Position numbers and translations under genes: made by a program
Shown here: piece after piece, positions 11,711-24,295 of the stretch
Numbering within the stretch: position 1 is the first letter of the stretch
How the letters are laid out: the number at the start of each line of letters is the position of its first letter
The notes under the pieces: generated by a model
Database searches by the model: none
The model's input: the letters and a program-made list of their open reading frames with translations, nothing else
What the model was told of the DNA's origin: nothing
DNA from: Nereocystis luetkeana
Taxonomy: Eukaryota > Sar > Phaeophyceae > Laminariales > Laminariaceae
Assembly (NCBI GenBank): GCA_031213475.1
Contig: JARUPZ010000017.1
Coordinates: 10,905,561-10,969,560, forward strand
Direction of reading: 5' to 3'
Length of the DNA stretch: 64,000 nt

Positions 11711-11736
11711 GTTAGGGTTTAGGGTTAGGGTTAGGT
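11711..11736 (+). repeat. interstitial telomeric repeat
   Basis: Four TTAGGG-type units, one expanded to TTTAGGG, in telomere orientation. Confidence 0.85.
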
Positions 11737-12775
11737 GATGCTCGGTGCGTGTAGGCCATTGAGACAGAGAGCCAAAAGTTACCGCAACTTTTGATGCAAC
11801 TTTTGATGAAATCCTGACTTCGCTGAATTACTTTTTCGCGTTTTTTTCAGAAATTTACCTCAAAAAGTTACCTCGGGAGTTTTTTTGGAGAAGTAAAAGG
11901 TAAAAAAAAAACAATCGCAAACACTCCGGTTTGGTAGGCTGGTGTCGAGAGTTTTATGTCGCCAGTTGGGTTGGGGAGTTGACTCGAGTACATACGGATG
12001 TTAGCGTGGGGTTGCCGATGGGGCAGCCCCGGGGGGTCACCCCCTCTTCAACCCCCCTTCTCCGGGCGGGGGGTTGCGCATTACAACTTCGAAAGCAAAG
12101 TAAGTGCAAACGTCCGGTTCTGAATCCTGCTTTCGGGTCCCGATTCTCGGAAGTTAATTATTTTTTGGGATCGGGAGAATCCATTTTGACCAAACCAAGC
12201 CGCCCAGCGAAGAAGAAGGCAGCAGCTCCCGCCACAGTCCGAAGTGAGCTGAATCCGTCATAACCACATCTTGGACCTGTCTTGACGACACTGCCTCGCT
12301 GCGTCTTCTCGACTGCGAGTCAACTGCTACTACAGCAGAGCTGGTCCCAGGTGCACGTATGGACTATTAATACATAAAATATTGACTACATGGGACAACA
12401 ACCCGTGTTGATCTGATTGGCCAACTTTTCCCCTACATACAAAATACATGTTCCGATCTTCGCAAACAATCGTGGAGGCTCCAGACGACAAAAAGACAAA
12501 CAGACACAACAGCACCACCGATACGACATACCAGGTAGCTGATAGCACATACCCTGTACTTGGCATATATTTTTCAAGCGAGAGAACGAGACGGCGGCGC
12601 TACCTACTCTGCTTCTCTGTCAAGACACGCACACAGGTATGACGTATGGCATTTGGAACCTCACTTGGTGTACAGTACTCCTACCGCTCGCTAGAAGCGT
12701 CATCACGGATTTTGTTCCCATCCTCAATCGAAGAAGAGAGCAGTCGGTAAATATGATGGTCCCCGCTCCTGCCCG

Positions 12776-12776
12776 T

Positions 12777-12811
<35 letters not shown>
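12776..12811. repeat. CTGC tetranucleotide microsatellite
   Basis: About nine uninterrupted CTGC units. Confidence 0.95.
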
Positions 12812-15800
12812 AGGTAGTGACCATAACCCGAGTACAACGATAGGAACTCACAATCATCATTGCATGCGTCCCCTGAGGTGCTCCAGCCTGCGCCCGCTTG
12901 TGCTACTCGTACGCGCAATAGCAGGCTCGAACCTTTCATGTCCTTTACACATGGAGCCAATGCTTATGTTTTTATACCAGGTATGTTTTTGTGCCCAGTT
13001 GTCAAGTTCGGGCGATTGATTCTCTTTGAGGCAGAAAGTCAGTCATCGCGCAGAGGGTTTTCTTGCCTGATCCTGCTTGCGCACCCAATAGTATAGAAGG
13101 CTGGATTAGTAAGCCTGCTTGTGTGAGCTCACGTGTATGTATGCGATACGTTGTACGTCTAGCTACGTCAAAGTTCATGCCAGAGGGCACAGCACACGGC
13201 AGAGTACCGTTTTTAGTTGGAACATTACGAGTCTACTGGAACACTTCCCAGAGGATTCTTCGTACACGTTGCACTGCTGTTAACAGTTACAAAAGTTGTG
13301 ATGCCAATACCAACAGCAAAACCACCACCACCAACAAGAGCAAGAACTGCAACAACAACCACAGTAGCACCTCAAACTAGTGCTGCACGAACTACTGCTG
13401 TTGATTCCAGGCCCGCACCAATAAGTTTGACGCGTTCAAGTCTCACTTCTAACCCTAAGGCAGGGACCTTCTGAAACCTGAGGTAAATCAGCAACCAGCC
13501 GACACCGCACGATCGCGCAGCTGGTAAACGACGAGCAGAGACGCGGTGTCGGCGTTACCAGTAAACCCCGCAAACCCCTACCAGGTACCTGGTGAAGTCT
13601 ACTGGCACGGACTGTAGTACATCGAGCAGTTTGATGTAGACTTTGACAAGGTATCATCTTAGGTTGCTGCTGCTGCGTCCTGATGGCTTTCAGAATCGAT
13701 CTTAGTTCGAGATACCTAGCATACGGTTACGTTGCGCTCAACTTTTCTGTTGTATGTACGGCAACAAACTGCAGTAGACACTACCTGGTACTGAAAATAC
13801 TGTCTGTAGTGAAAATCAGTCAATAGTAGTGCTGCTGTAGACTATAATAGCAGTGCGTCTACTCGAGACCTGCTCCTTGCTGTACATATAGGCCTACTAA
13901 TACCCATGTTCCGCTGTGCTCCTGTGCAAGACAGCTCCTGTGTAATACAGGTGTAAGTACAGCGGTAGACGTCATCCGCGGCTGTGCGAGTTAGTTTTAT
14001 TGTAATAGGGGCATTCCTGACCAGCAAAAATAAAACCCTATTCGTGAGGTTTTCGTTGTGAATCATGATGATTTTAGTCGTGAGGGTCGGTCCTAACGAG
14101 GAACCCCCCCTCGCGAAAGAGAACCCGAAATAAACGATCAGACTTTTGCTTTATATAGAAAAAACAGAGTAGATTGAGTTCTAACGAGATATATACCTGG
14201 TATTATATTATACAAAAATGAAAACAAGAACAAAAACAAAACAAAAACCGAGTCGAGTTCATATTATGCGCTACATATTTTTTTGGAAGACTCGACCGCC
14301 ACAGACAGCAGCACGTGGTTACCGGCGATAACGCTCTACAACGAGGGTGGATAGACCCAAACAACTCGCTCAAGCAGTCTTGTTCGTGCTATTGATTTCA
14401 ACCATTGCATCGCCTTCCTTTGTTCTTCAGAGTAGCAGCGACCAGGCCGTAGCGGCATTTAAGACAAAATCCAAGACCTGGACATAAACCACGACATATC
14501 TTATTTAAATAGAGACAAAAACGGTCATCGAGAAGAACACCCCTGTAGGCCTAACACACTCGAATTACACTGACATGGGCAACAATCGCCGTATTACAGT
14601 AGATGACAATGGATAATCTATCCAGGAAGACCTTCGGCGCCCGACCCACCCATGCCCCCTAACGAGCTACTTCGGGCCAAAATAAAATAGAGCACTGCAG
14701 TCATTTGAAACGTCAAATCCGTTTCGTTTTTTCAGCAATTCAGCTGCAATCATGTTTCTGGGATACTTTCGACTTTTCATGACTCCCTACCGAAGGCGGC
14801 CTTTCTCCAGTTCTAATGCTCAGACCATTGCCATGACGGCGATTTCTGAGAGATCGTATGTCGTGGGCGTCTGTTTCGTGTGAGACGCCGGATCGGTCCG
14901 ACGCCTAGCTCATCACGAAAATGGCCGCTTAATATACAACGGCTCCCCATACCTTAGGTACCCATCAATCTAGACGATTTTCAAAAAAGGAAGTTTCTCC
15001 GGCTGCTGATACGGTTGCAACAAACTTTTCGACGACTACGCCGGGCGCTTTTAATAGTTAGTTGGCAAACGTACCTGAGCCGCTAGTCCGACCGTTTGTA
15101 GCGTCCTGCACGACCAAGGCAGAGTGTAGATACCCAATAGGAGCTCCGGAAATATCAACGCTTTAGCTACTGCGTATTTTCGTTTCGTGATGCGGACACA
15201 GCAATGACCACCCTCCCTTGCAGATCCAAGTCCCCCCACACCTCCTATTATTTCTAGAGATATTGACGAACGAGCTATACGCTGGTCGGATGATTCCTCA
15301 AGGCCTAGTGATGGAGCTACGCCGTGTTCGTTAAGGAGCAATGGCTTGGCGTTATTGTTCCAGAGATGGTATTGCTGCTGTAAAAAAAAACGAAGCATGC
15401 TGTTAAACTTGTTTTGACCGAAGAGGCCCCTTGAGTAGCGTGGGGTGACCACTTGATAATTATTTCACACAACTGGTCCCAATCGCCAATCGCTCAATGA
15501 CACCGCTCCTCCTCAAACGGTGCTTCCAGCAAAAATATTTAATATTAATAGCTACGTTTCGCTAATGTCCGTGTGCTGTTGGTACGAAGCTACAGAGTTG
15601 AGATGGTACTTGGACGGAAGCATTTCTCGCACTGATTGGCACATGATCGAATTAGAAACACCTACCTGTGAATGTTCTCGTTATTAGCGGTCTTAATGTG
15701 GCTATAAGATAACCGACAATAATATGGGTTCCTCTTTATCCTCTCGAACCCTGAATTGCGTTTTCTATAAGCTATGGGAGGATATAGGATCACACTGCAC

Positions 15801-17230
15801 CCACCCACACTGCCTCCTGTACAGTACCCTTTACCTACCAGCAGGGCGACTTAGCCTGCCTAGGTTGTCGACGGCGTCATGAACATCTGACCGCTTTCGC
15901 CTCACGGATTTGGGCTCCCCCGAGAGAGCGAGTATCGCCCGGTATCGAAGACCCGTCTTTGAGTGGTTGGCGTACTGTAGTCTGCAATTCTAAATGTTAT
16001 AAAGGTTGCCCTGGGCTGGGTAATGGATCGATTCTTTACCCCTATATCCCAGTAGATCACCCCTTCGAATTTGACATCGTCAAGGGCACGAAATCGAGTT
16101 TCACTTCGACTGTTTCTTTTAAAGAAACACTTGCACGCGTCCCTGAAAATATCCATCTCTGGTTCCCACCGTATTGAAACGAAACGGATAGGTTAGTGTA
16201 CGGCTGTATACAGTGCCGACGCCCCAAATAACCCGCCGTTCAGAGGGGGCGAGTGATATAAGGATTACCACAGGGGTAAAATATCGATATATTACCCAAC
16301 CCAGGATAATCCGTGTACACTTCCCTCCCTCTGAACTGCGGAATCTGCGGATAAATTTCGGTTTTCTTCAACTTCCCACCACCGTTTCCGTGTGACTCCT
16401 ATCTGTGAAGGCCGCTGACCCGTGGTGCTACCGTATTTCCAAGTGAAGTAGTGCTCTTTCTGCCTGGGTTTTCCTGCCCCGAGTGCCTATTCGACACGTG
16501 CTTTAAGGTGTACATGCACGACTTCCAATATGTCCCCTACTTCTGTTGCAGTATGCCAGGCGTTTTTTCTTGAACCTCATGTCCGTGGCATACACACATT
16601 TTCTTCGATATAGCCGCCTTAAGTAATATATATATATATGCATGGTTACCTGTAGGGGCACACCTCGTTGTCCACCTCGAACTAGACGCCATAGGTCTGC
16701 CCACCCGAGTGACTTTTGGACGGTCTCTTGGGCGGCTTGATTCTGGTTGAACTACCTTGCTTCGTTTCTGGTGTTGTCCCCACTCTTCGTTTGCCATTCC
16801 AGAGTGAAACATTGTTCACTCCCCACAGACCCTAGCAAGTTCCCTGGATACAGTTCCAGGAACATTCATGATGGTCCTGCCGTACCCCCTCCGCTTTCCG
16901 TACTTCGTTTTTGGTGTTCTCGCTTACGTACCTCCATCGTATGCGCCAATATTCGATGGCCGGCCCTGCACTCGTATACTCTGAACGTATGAGTCCCCAC
17001 ACACACAGCCGTTCTCCGAGCTTTCCTTCCTCTCTCTCGGTATCTCTTTTGACTCTATTTGAGGTTTCTGCATCGTGCTTCTGGATGGGTCCTATTAAAT
17101 AGCGTTTCTTGTAGACTTTATTTCGGCTCCTGTCCTTTTTTTCTTTTCTTTTCTGTTTTACCCCCTCTTTTAGCGGGCGTTTATGGCAATAGCACTTGTC
17201 CGCGACGCCCAGGCCCCACTTCGAGGTGTG

Positions 17231-17325
17231 GGGATATATATATATATATATCATATATATTATATACCTGGTATATTATATACCTGGTATATATATATTT
17301 ATTATATATATATGTATATATATAC
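17231..17325. repeat. AT-dinucleotide block with two TACCTGGTA sites
   Basis: TA/AT-rich low-complexity DNA in which two exact TACCTGGTA palindromes are embedded 16 bp apart (17265 and 17281). Confidence 0.85.
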
Positions 17326-20300
17326 TCACTTCGTTGTATCGAGGAGCCTCATGTTCGACCTCTTTCTCTGATTTGTTCGGATGAGTTCCGTTGTCATCCG
17401 TCGACCGTCGTGTGGTCTGCACGTACGACTATCCAGGGTGAGCTAATATGATAGGAGTAGTATCGAATTATGGAAAGACCCTGGGATAGCCGTAGTACCG
17501 AAACACTGTATCATCCGAAGAGTATTCCGGGGCTTCTGAAGTTTCCCTTGCAGTACAATGCTTAGGACAGCCGATAGAAGAAGAATGGACAAAGCGCCCG
17601 GGGAAAGCTTTTCGGACAAGTGTCTTTACCCGTCTATCAATAGCGGAGAATCAGAGGGAGAGAAGCGTGGGCGCGATGTCTTGAATCAAGCCTCTATTTA
17701 ATCACGCTCAACAACTCTTCTTGTTCATCTCTCATTTTGAAGATAACTAGTACGACTACCCGAGAATTCTCATAAACAAGGCCGCATGTATTTGCGAACG
17801 GCTGTATCCTCGGGAACTGTTTTAAAGTGCACGCTAAAAAAATGGGAAATATGGAGAAAAAAAACTCTCCGATAAGAATGACCCTAAGGGGAAAACTGTC
17901 TGGAACGTTTGAAGTACAGCAGCAAACAACCCAGATATCTGACCGTTGCCTGAAGAGAAAGAAGTAGCCGCGCGCTGGTGAATACTTCGCCGTGAAATAA
18001 GAGCGTTATAGCCGCGGCCTGTTGTTAATGCGCGTGAAACACGGCCTCTTGTGCCGCGTTCAGCCAAGGTGCATCTGATTATCTACTTTCTATTTTATGC
18101 AGTGTCTATACGTTAGCCTTCACCCGGCGCTTGAAGATTGCGACCGGTGGGAGCAGCGCCGAGATCGGCGAGCACAATGACAGCGGAAATGTGCAGAACA
18201 AATGACGCGCCTGACTGCGAAAAGAGTTTAAGCATTCGAACGACAGCCGGCTTAGCCGTCCTGAACGTTTAGGCGTTTGCTTTGTATCTATTATATATCA
18301 ATTTGTCTTTTGGGTTCATATGCACTATTTTTCCAGCGCATACTCGATTATCGTACGTTCTATTGTATTTCGTTTGTCTAGTGTTGTGTTTAGAGGACCT
18401 AGGTGGGCACCCTAGGGGAAATAAAACACAGGAAACCAGATAACGAGGCGTTATTCTGAAAGCGAAAACCGGATAATACCGTTTTTTTTACCTGGTGTTA
18501 ACCGTTTTTCGGAAAGCCGGTGTAAACCGGATGTTAAAGTGAAACGCCCCCATATCATTGACGACAATTTTGCGTCCAATACAGCCTGTTTATGTGGATT
18601 CCGAGCTACTGGTGGCGTGCGACCATACAATGAGTGAGGTGGTGTGGCACTCACTGCCACCATAACAACAGCATGGACTGGTACGGGGTGGCGTGATTTC
18701 ATGGAATAAAATAAACCCTTGTCTATTTATATATGTACTGAAGTATACAGTAGTAGCACAGCAGTACCGTGCACCTGCCGCCTGGTACTCTATCATGTAC
18801 CAGGTATTTGTGTAGACCTTCAACTAGTATTGCAATCCTACAAAGCTATTATACTACTCTGGTGATGTGGCGATCTATAAAAATATATATTGAGGCATAT
18901 ATATTATGGGGGACGAACAGCAGGGTCGTGGAGCTCAGTTGAAATACCCTGATACATAGATACATAAATACAAGATTGGGTTTCTGGTATATCAAAGTGA
19001 TACCCTTATTGACATGGTTTTACACAACAAGTCGGCGTGGACCGTGGTCATATATCACAGGAGACCAAAAAGAGAACAAGAAAGTATTCGGGTCTCGCGA
19101 TGATGCACTGCGTGGGACAAAAAGAGACAACCGCCAGTGAATAATTTATCGCCTATTTCTTGTTTGACTTTGCATCGGTGCCCCCCCCCCCGAGACTACC
19201 GAACACCGAACAACAGTCAGCTGTTCGCGTGTAGTAACAAAGTAAAACACCCACCCCTACAGTACTAGTTACTTCAGAGCACCGACTTGGACATAATATA
19301 ACCTGTAAACGCCACTGGAACAAATCGGGGGGCAAAGTTAGCTATGGCAGCCCCCTAGCTGGCAGCGCCCACATCCAACACACTGAGAAGCTACGCCACC
19401 TGAACCAGCAGCACCCACATATATATTGACTATCCTGACATCCACGTAAAACAGCAAATCCTTACGGTCAGCGTGCAAATGCATTGAAGGAGTACAAAAC
19501 GGCAGTGCCACAATCTCACGGTGAGCACTTTTTTAACCGAAACCAAGCTGACAACTAGCTTTTGTCAACACTCGCACGATAAAATGCATCATCCTTCTTA
19601 CGTTACTAAGTTGTTATCTAGGATATTGTGCGGTGCGGAATTTGATAATGTTTTGTATCCCCTGGCATATACCACAGTCACTCTGTTTGGAAATATAATG
19701 AGTTTTAGATAGTTGTTCTTAATCTTAAAAAGTGTATCATAAGTCCGGATACATATATTTTTCTGAAGGTCAAGCTAAAATAGTGATCATATTTTAATAA
19801 TAATCTAGTGTTCGCTGTTGTGTAGCAGTATGTTGTCTGTATTAATTGCTGTCTTCCGGGCTTTGGTTGATGTAAACACTTACCAGGGATGTAATATGCA
19901 GCATGCTCTACTAATCCTAGTCCAGCAACTGCTTCTGTGCAGTCTATATAGTAAGCTTGTGATGTTTTTATTCTGTCGGAATCAATTAAAATTATGACGT
20001 GTTCAGCCGGTATAAAACGGTTTTTCGGTTTTCCCCGTTTTTTTCCGGCTTTTTCCAGTTTCCGGTTAAACCGGCAAAAAAAACAGCGATGTTTTTTTTC
20101 AAAACCGACTACTCGAACAAGCCTGCTGGTTGCCAAAAAACCGGTTTAAACCGTTTTTTTCTAAGGTGACCACCTCTATTACGGGTAGTGTTGGGACTCA
20201 ACTAAAAACATCATGATCAATAATCACGATCTAAAACAATCATGGATAATATATGGGCCCATCTTAACGGGGAACGCTATTTGGGAATGAAGTTTTAGTT

Positions 20301-21275
20301 TCAATTAATTTTAATTTGATTTCAAAAAACAATAGTGGTTGTGTCCTATTGGGGAACAACGTACTAGTCGTTAATGAAAATCAATCGGAGTAACCTGGAA
20401 GAACGCGCCGCGTCACAATACGCCCAGCCGACAAACAGCGACGCGCGGAGACGAGAGCGAAGGTTTGCGTTGTCGCGCGCGCGCCGCCGCCAACCTCTTT
20501 TTCTTTTTGGTCGCGCATGATAGGAAGCTATCACTCTCAGGGTGTCTTGGGTGGGCGGAGGGAGCCCCCAAGCACCACGCGCGGAACAACAGCGGTGATG
20601 CAGCTATCGAGGTCTCGAGCGTATCCTCCGTTTTTTTGTTCTCTTGCTCGGTTTTCGTGATTGTTGGCCGATCGAGCAGGCCGAAAAATTGGGATTGCGG
20701 CCGCCATGACTACTTTTGAGGCGCCAGCGCACGGGGTACGATGTGCTATGGTGTGTGGGCGCGGACGCGGCTATTGCTCCGGTCACCTCCCGTTGAGATT
20801 CGCTTTTTATCACCTCAATCGTGGTCAACGACGCGGCCAAGAATCGCCGCAGACTCCACCGAGGGTGTTGATCCACCATGAACATGCTACGTCAAGACCG
20901 AGGAACTCCCAAATTACAAATAATTGAAACTTATAAAAATCACACGAACAAAATCCTATAAGACGTTTCACTCAAATTCAAAACTTTTAATTTGCCTCCT
21001 TGGTCGTTCACTCTTCGACCAATCAGATGCAAATTGAATTAGAAAAAAAACAAGAAAATCAAATTGAAAAAAATAAAAGTCCCCGTCAAAATGGGCCCTG
21101 ATCATGATAAAAAATCATAATCACATCAACATGGCTTGATTTTTCTACATTATTATTATTAAAAAAATCAGGATGAATCAATCAACATACCAGTATATTT
21201 GATGATTTTTGGTTGTTTTTCGCTATATCAGACTACGAGTAATATGTTTCGTGCTATACCGCCGAGACACTGCTG

Positions 21276-21291
21276 TAAGGGTTAGGGTTAG
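21276..21291 (+). repeat. short interstitial telomeric repeat
   Basis: Two and a half TTAGGG units inside the inner hAT-like element. Confidence 0.75.
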
Positions 21292-21358
21292 AATGGCAGG
21301 AACAGCGGAGAACGCCCTTCTCGCTGTCGTCTACAACCTAGAAGCTGGATAGAAAGTA

Positions 21359-21847
21359 GTGTTACAGAGGTACATATCCAAATATATGCCACAGAAAACG
21401 GCGGTGCAGGTTTGTGCGGCTATGCCTAAGTTTCCGCGCGAGAAACCACCCATGCTCGACAACACCCCAGTCTATCTACTGACGATGGTGGCTGTTGGCG
21501 AAGCTCATCCCGGAGATCACGGCCCAGTTCACGGGACGCCAAGAATAAAGCCATTGCGCAATATAAAGTTCGTTGATCTCCGTCCATCTGCTTCTCAATG
21601 CTCGGCAAACACAATCACGTGTCTCGAGGAACTCAACTTTTATGGTGTCCCTCTAGCTTGTATACGACCAACATACCAACGACAGGCTTGCGGTAATTTG
21701 ACACACCACCGAAGTGGTTACAGCAAACTACCACAGGTTGTGTTTGATGCTCTCATGAAGGAATATTATACCTGCTGCTGTTTCCCCCGACATGGGATTA
21801 CGTTTCGACGTTACCACCAAGCCGGCCTCCTAGAAAAGACGTTCTGA
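21359..21847 (+). CDS. unrecognised 162-codon open frame
   Basis: I do not recognise this frame. It lies inside the inner hAT-like element between two telomeric islands. A segment reading ITCLEELNFYGVPL looks a little like the end of a BTB/T1 tetramerisation domain, but the rest of such a domain is not visible. The nominal start is not an ATG with recognisable context. No intron boundaries are evident. It could be a chance frame, a captured host fragment, or a shadow of minus-strand sequence. Confidence 0.15.
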   Translation: MLQRYISKYMPQKTAVQVCAAMPKFPREKPPMLDNTPVYLLTMVAVGEAHPGDHGPVHGTPRIKPLRNIKFVDLRPSASQCSANTITCLEELNFYGVPLACIRPTYQRQACGNLTHHRSGYSKLPQVVFDALMKEYYTCCCFPRHGITFRRYHQAGLLEKTF

Positions 21848-21990
21848 TGGTGCCGACTAGGCCTGGGTCGCAAGATACTTGCGAGCCAGCTAGGCGACGT
21901 GGGGGTACAACGGCTCATTCTTCCTCCACCACGCTAGAGGGCAAACTCGGCGCTCCACTGTCTCTTTGATGACCTCCGCGACTTTGCAGG

Positions 21991-22015
21991 CCTAACCCTA
22001 ACCCGAACCCTAACC
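21991..22015 (-). repeat. interstitial telomeric repeat
   Basis: Four CCCTAA-type units, one changed to CCCGAA. Coding-like sequence on the minus strand stops exactly at this island. Confidence 0.85.
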
Positions 22016-22593
22016 ACTCGTTCATGACTACCACTCGGGGAGACACTAATAATACTTTCTCCACTCTCCCTGGGGGCGGAGTTGCGCCGTCTGCTTTCTC
22101 GAGCCGCTTACGAGCAGCGGCATTCTAGATGAGACGCGAGAGCGAAAATCCAGCCCCGCTGTCCTTCGTTGAGTCGCCCTCTCTCTGTGTGCGCGGCAGA
22201 CGATCTGACGCCGTCGATCTTCTCCTCCGGTGAAGCTGAGTCTCCGTCATCCCCTGTCGTGCCCGCTGCCACGAGGATGTTATGTTCCTCCTGCTTGATC
22301 ATCAAGTCCAACTCATTTTCTATAGGTCCACAGAAGCACCTAGCGTTCAAGAAAGACCCGGATTCCGCGAGTTGCTCCGTCGTCGAGAGGCCAGAGAGCT
22401 GTTCATCGCCGGGCCTTTTGCTTCCCATCACCTCGAAGTCGCTGTCGCTGGAAGCATCATCACCATCGTAATATTCCCCCGAAGCTGGAGTTTCGAGCGA
22501 GGAGGCTTCAGATTATTCGTCATCGTTCGTGGCGCCCGGCGCCGTTACTGTGGCGATTGGTGCCGCCTCTCTGCGTTTGGCGACGATACTCAT
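22016..22593 (-). pseudogene. acidic protein relic, cut off at a telomeric island
   Basis: Reading on the minus strand from an ATG at 22593 gives MSIVAKRREAAPIATVTAPG, an in-frame TAA 27 codons in, then an acidic low-complexity region (GEYYDGDDASSDSDFEV), then about 108 more codons with protein-like composition (ENELDLMIKQEEHNILVAAG and others). After a likely frameshift near 22130 the frame continues as NAAARKRLEKADG and VEKVLLVSPRVVVMNEW, and it meets telomeric repeats at 22015. The acidic N-terminus is a common feature of transposon-encoded and nuclear proteins, but I see no domain that fixes the family. It could be the start of the transposase of the surrounding element or a captured gene. 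Confidence 0.4.
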
Positions 22594-23048
22594 GACAACC
22601 CGATTGAAGGAGGCACGGCTACCGTGGGCTTAAGGGGTCTGCGTCCGCGTGCTGTGTGTGCCAAGGTGGTGGTGTGTGTTGTGCCAAGGGTTTCGTGTGT
22701 TGTGGTCGCAAACAACGTTACCCCGGCATGGAAGCGCCTTCCATTTCTCTGAGAAAAACAAATATTCATGATTAATCAATCAGCTACCATTGCTCCTGAT
22801 ATAATCACGACCACTTGATTATAATAAAAAATCGTGATTAATCAAGCCAAAGTTAATCCCCAAGAGATATTATAGTCAAAACAATCCCATTTTTTACTTG
22901 ATTCCCACCTCTATTTCCAGGGGACCATAGTAAAAAGGACAACATATTGTTAGTAAAAATAGCAAAACATACCAGTTTTTGTGTGCACATACAAGTTTTG
23001 TGTGTACCGTGGGTCCTACCTTATATGGTCCCTCGTAGTAGTTGCGTG

Positions 23049-24261
23049 TTTGTTATCCCCGTTCGTTTTCTCCCATTTTCCGTATTGTTCATTTTGTTCG
23101 TTTTGATTGGTTGGGTTTCTCAGATTTATTGTTCTTTTCTGCACATTGTGTCATTTCTGAGATTGATTACCGCGCGAATCACGTTTTCATGACGACTACA
23201 GCTGTTCTGTCGATGTTGAGTTGAGGTCAGATTATCATCAAGCGCACGAACAACAATACCAACAACAATGCTTGCCGCAATAACGACAATTTCATCAATA
23301 TAAACCAATACAGACCAACTGAATTTCAGTATACGTATAGCTAGTCACAACTACAACCACCGAGAGACAGCGAAGACGTTAACATCACATCTACCACTAG
23401 CTCAGATTTCTCTCACGCAGGGAATATCTTTGTATTCCGTGTCAATGGGGAGGCAGGACATATATCGGCTGCTTCGCGGGTTTATTCCCGCTCTCCCCTC
23501 GTTTCTTGCAATCCGTTGAGTGTGTTCGGGTCGTATTTGCAAAGTTAGTATTGTATTATCGGCGTATTTGTTCAGTGCAACGAGTTTTGCAGAGCACTAT
23601 GGCACCTTGGCTGAACTTAAGAAATGTTGGGGCGTGGACGACAAGGATTCACATAAACATCCTGCCGGGAGTAGAGAACGAAACGAGCTAGACTGTTTCA
23701 ACTGGACTTGTAAAGTTGTTGTACGCACCAAGTATAGTAGTAGTCAGACTGAATGCCGACCAAGTACGTAGTAGCAGTGCACACACTGTCAAGAGTTATA
23801 ATGCTGAACAAGGACATGCAAAGAAGACAACAGTACGGACGGCGTAGGACCGAGATCCTTGCGTTGCTCTGACTTATCATCCTTCCTTCTTCTGGAAAAC
23901 CTAGAGTCTGCTCAATTTCCGCATACCACTCGTATTTTTAGCCAACTATATAATATACCATCTGTACCCGGTGAGGAAACATAGTCTACTCGCAGCCTAT
24001 TATGGAACAGTGAATAGGAAACGTGCAAACGTAACAACAACAAATATTAATGCCTCACGTTTATAACAAACAATAATTTACTCAGTTTGCGATGACGTGT
24101 TTCTAAAATACTGTCAAACTGGTAGGTCGCATTGTGATAGGGGGTTTCGCCTTTGGGTTGAGTGACTCTATGTGTTCGTCCGCCGATAGAACCCTAACCC
24201 CATCGATGTAGAGGTACCGAGAACGTTGTACTCTATTGGTAGTTGCACGACGAGTTACCCT
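23049..24261. other. no recognisable gene
   Basis: Short frames only. A degenerate CCCTAA-like stretch lies at 24190-24200. Confidence 0.35.
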
Positions 24262-24286
24262 AAGGGTTAGGGTTAGGGTTAGGGTT
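24262..24286 (+). repeat. telomeric insertion between 9-bp direct repeats
   Basis: About four TTAGGG units flanked by exact copies of AGTTACCCT at 24253-24261 and 24287-24295. The flank duplication indicates insertion at a staggered break. Confidence 0.9.
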
Positions 24287-24295
24287 AGTTACCCT

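Larger units (their letters stand above)
11737..18382. other. gene-poor stretch with palindromes and simple repeats
   Basis: About 6.6 kb without a supported gene. It holds nine exact TACCWGGTA palindromes, a CTGC microsatellite, a CAA/ACC-rich low-complexity patch at 13303-13370, A/T tracts near 11820-11910 and an AT-dinucleotide block near 17250. Open frames such as 15051-15452 (minus, 133 codons) and 16832-17254 (minus, 140 codons) carry nothing recognisable. Confidence 0.4.
20186..22913. mobile_element. inner hAT-like element, ~2.7 kb
   Basis: The left terminus TAGTGTTGGGACTCAACTAA and the reverse complement of the right terminus, TAGAGGTGGGAATCAAGTAA, match at 16 of 20 positions and have the TAGNG start usual for hAT elements. 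Adjacent 8-mers are ATTACGGG and TTTCCAGG (5 of 8), a decayed target duplication that falls exactly in the end of a MITE B. Subterminal ATCATGATC, AATCACGAT and GATTAATCAATC motifs occur at both ends. A further inverted pair, GGGCCCATCTTAACGGGGA near 20255 and its complement near 21080, suggests an internal rearrangement. The interior holds two telomeric islands, one plus-strand open frame and one minus-strand coding relic. No DDE or RNase-H-like transposase motif is visible. Confidence 0.55.
18391..23040. mobile_element. outer hAT-like element, itself interrupted
   Basis: The left end reads TAGAGGACCTAGGTGGGCACC. The reverse complement of the right end, which finishes at 20178, reads TAGAGGTGGTCACC. 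Both ends are followed by subterminal clusters of AACCGGTTTTT-type motifs (18470-18535 and 20005-20160). TAG-G-TGG termini, subterminal repeats and an 8-bp target duplication are characteristic of hAT DNA transposons. If the material between 20179 and 23038 is read as a later insertion, the flanking 8-mers are GTTGTGTT (18383-18390) and GTTGCGTG (23041-23048), matching at 6 of 8. A 143-codon minus-strand frame at 19705-20136 overlaps the subterminal repeats and I cannot assign it. The element has no detectable transposase and is dead. Confidence 0.5.
20177..23040 (-). mobile_element. MITE B copy 3, split by a hAT-like insertion
   Basis: The left fragment is only TATTACGGG (20177-20185). The rest, about 22914-23038, is the reverse complement of the clean 105-bp copy at 36.6 kb with an ~18-bp internal duplication (shared blocks ACCATAGT, ATATTGTTAGTAAAAAT, GGGTCCTA). 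The two pieces are separated by a 2.7-kb element. TA dinucleotides flank both outer ends (20177-20178 and 23039-23040), as in the other MITE B copies. The left TA belongs to the last bases of the outer hAT-like element. Confidence 0.6.
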
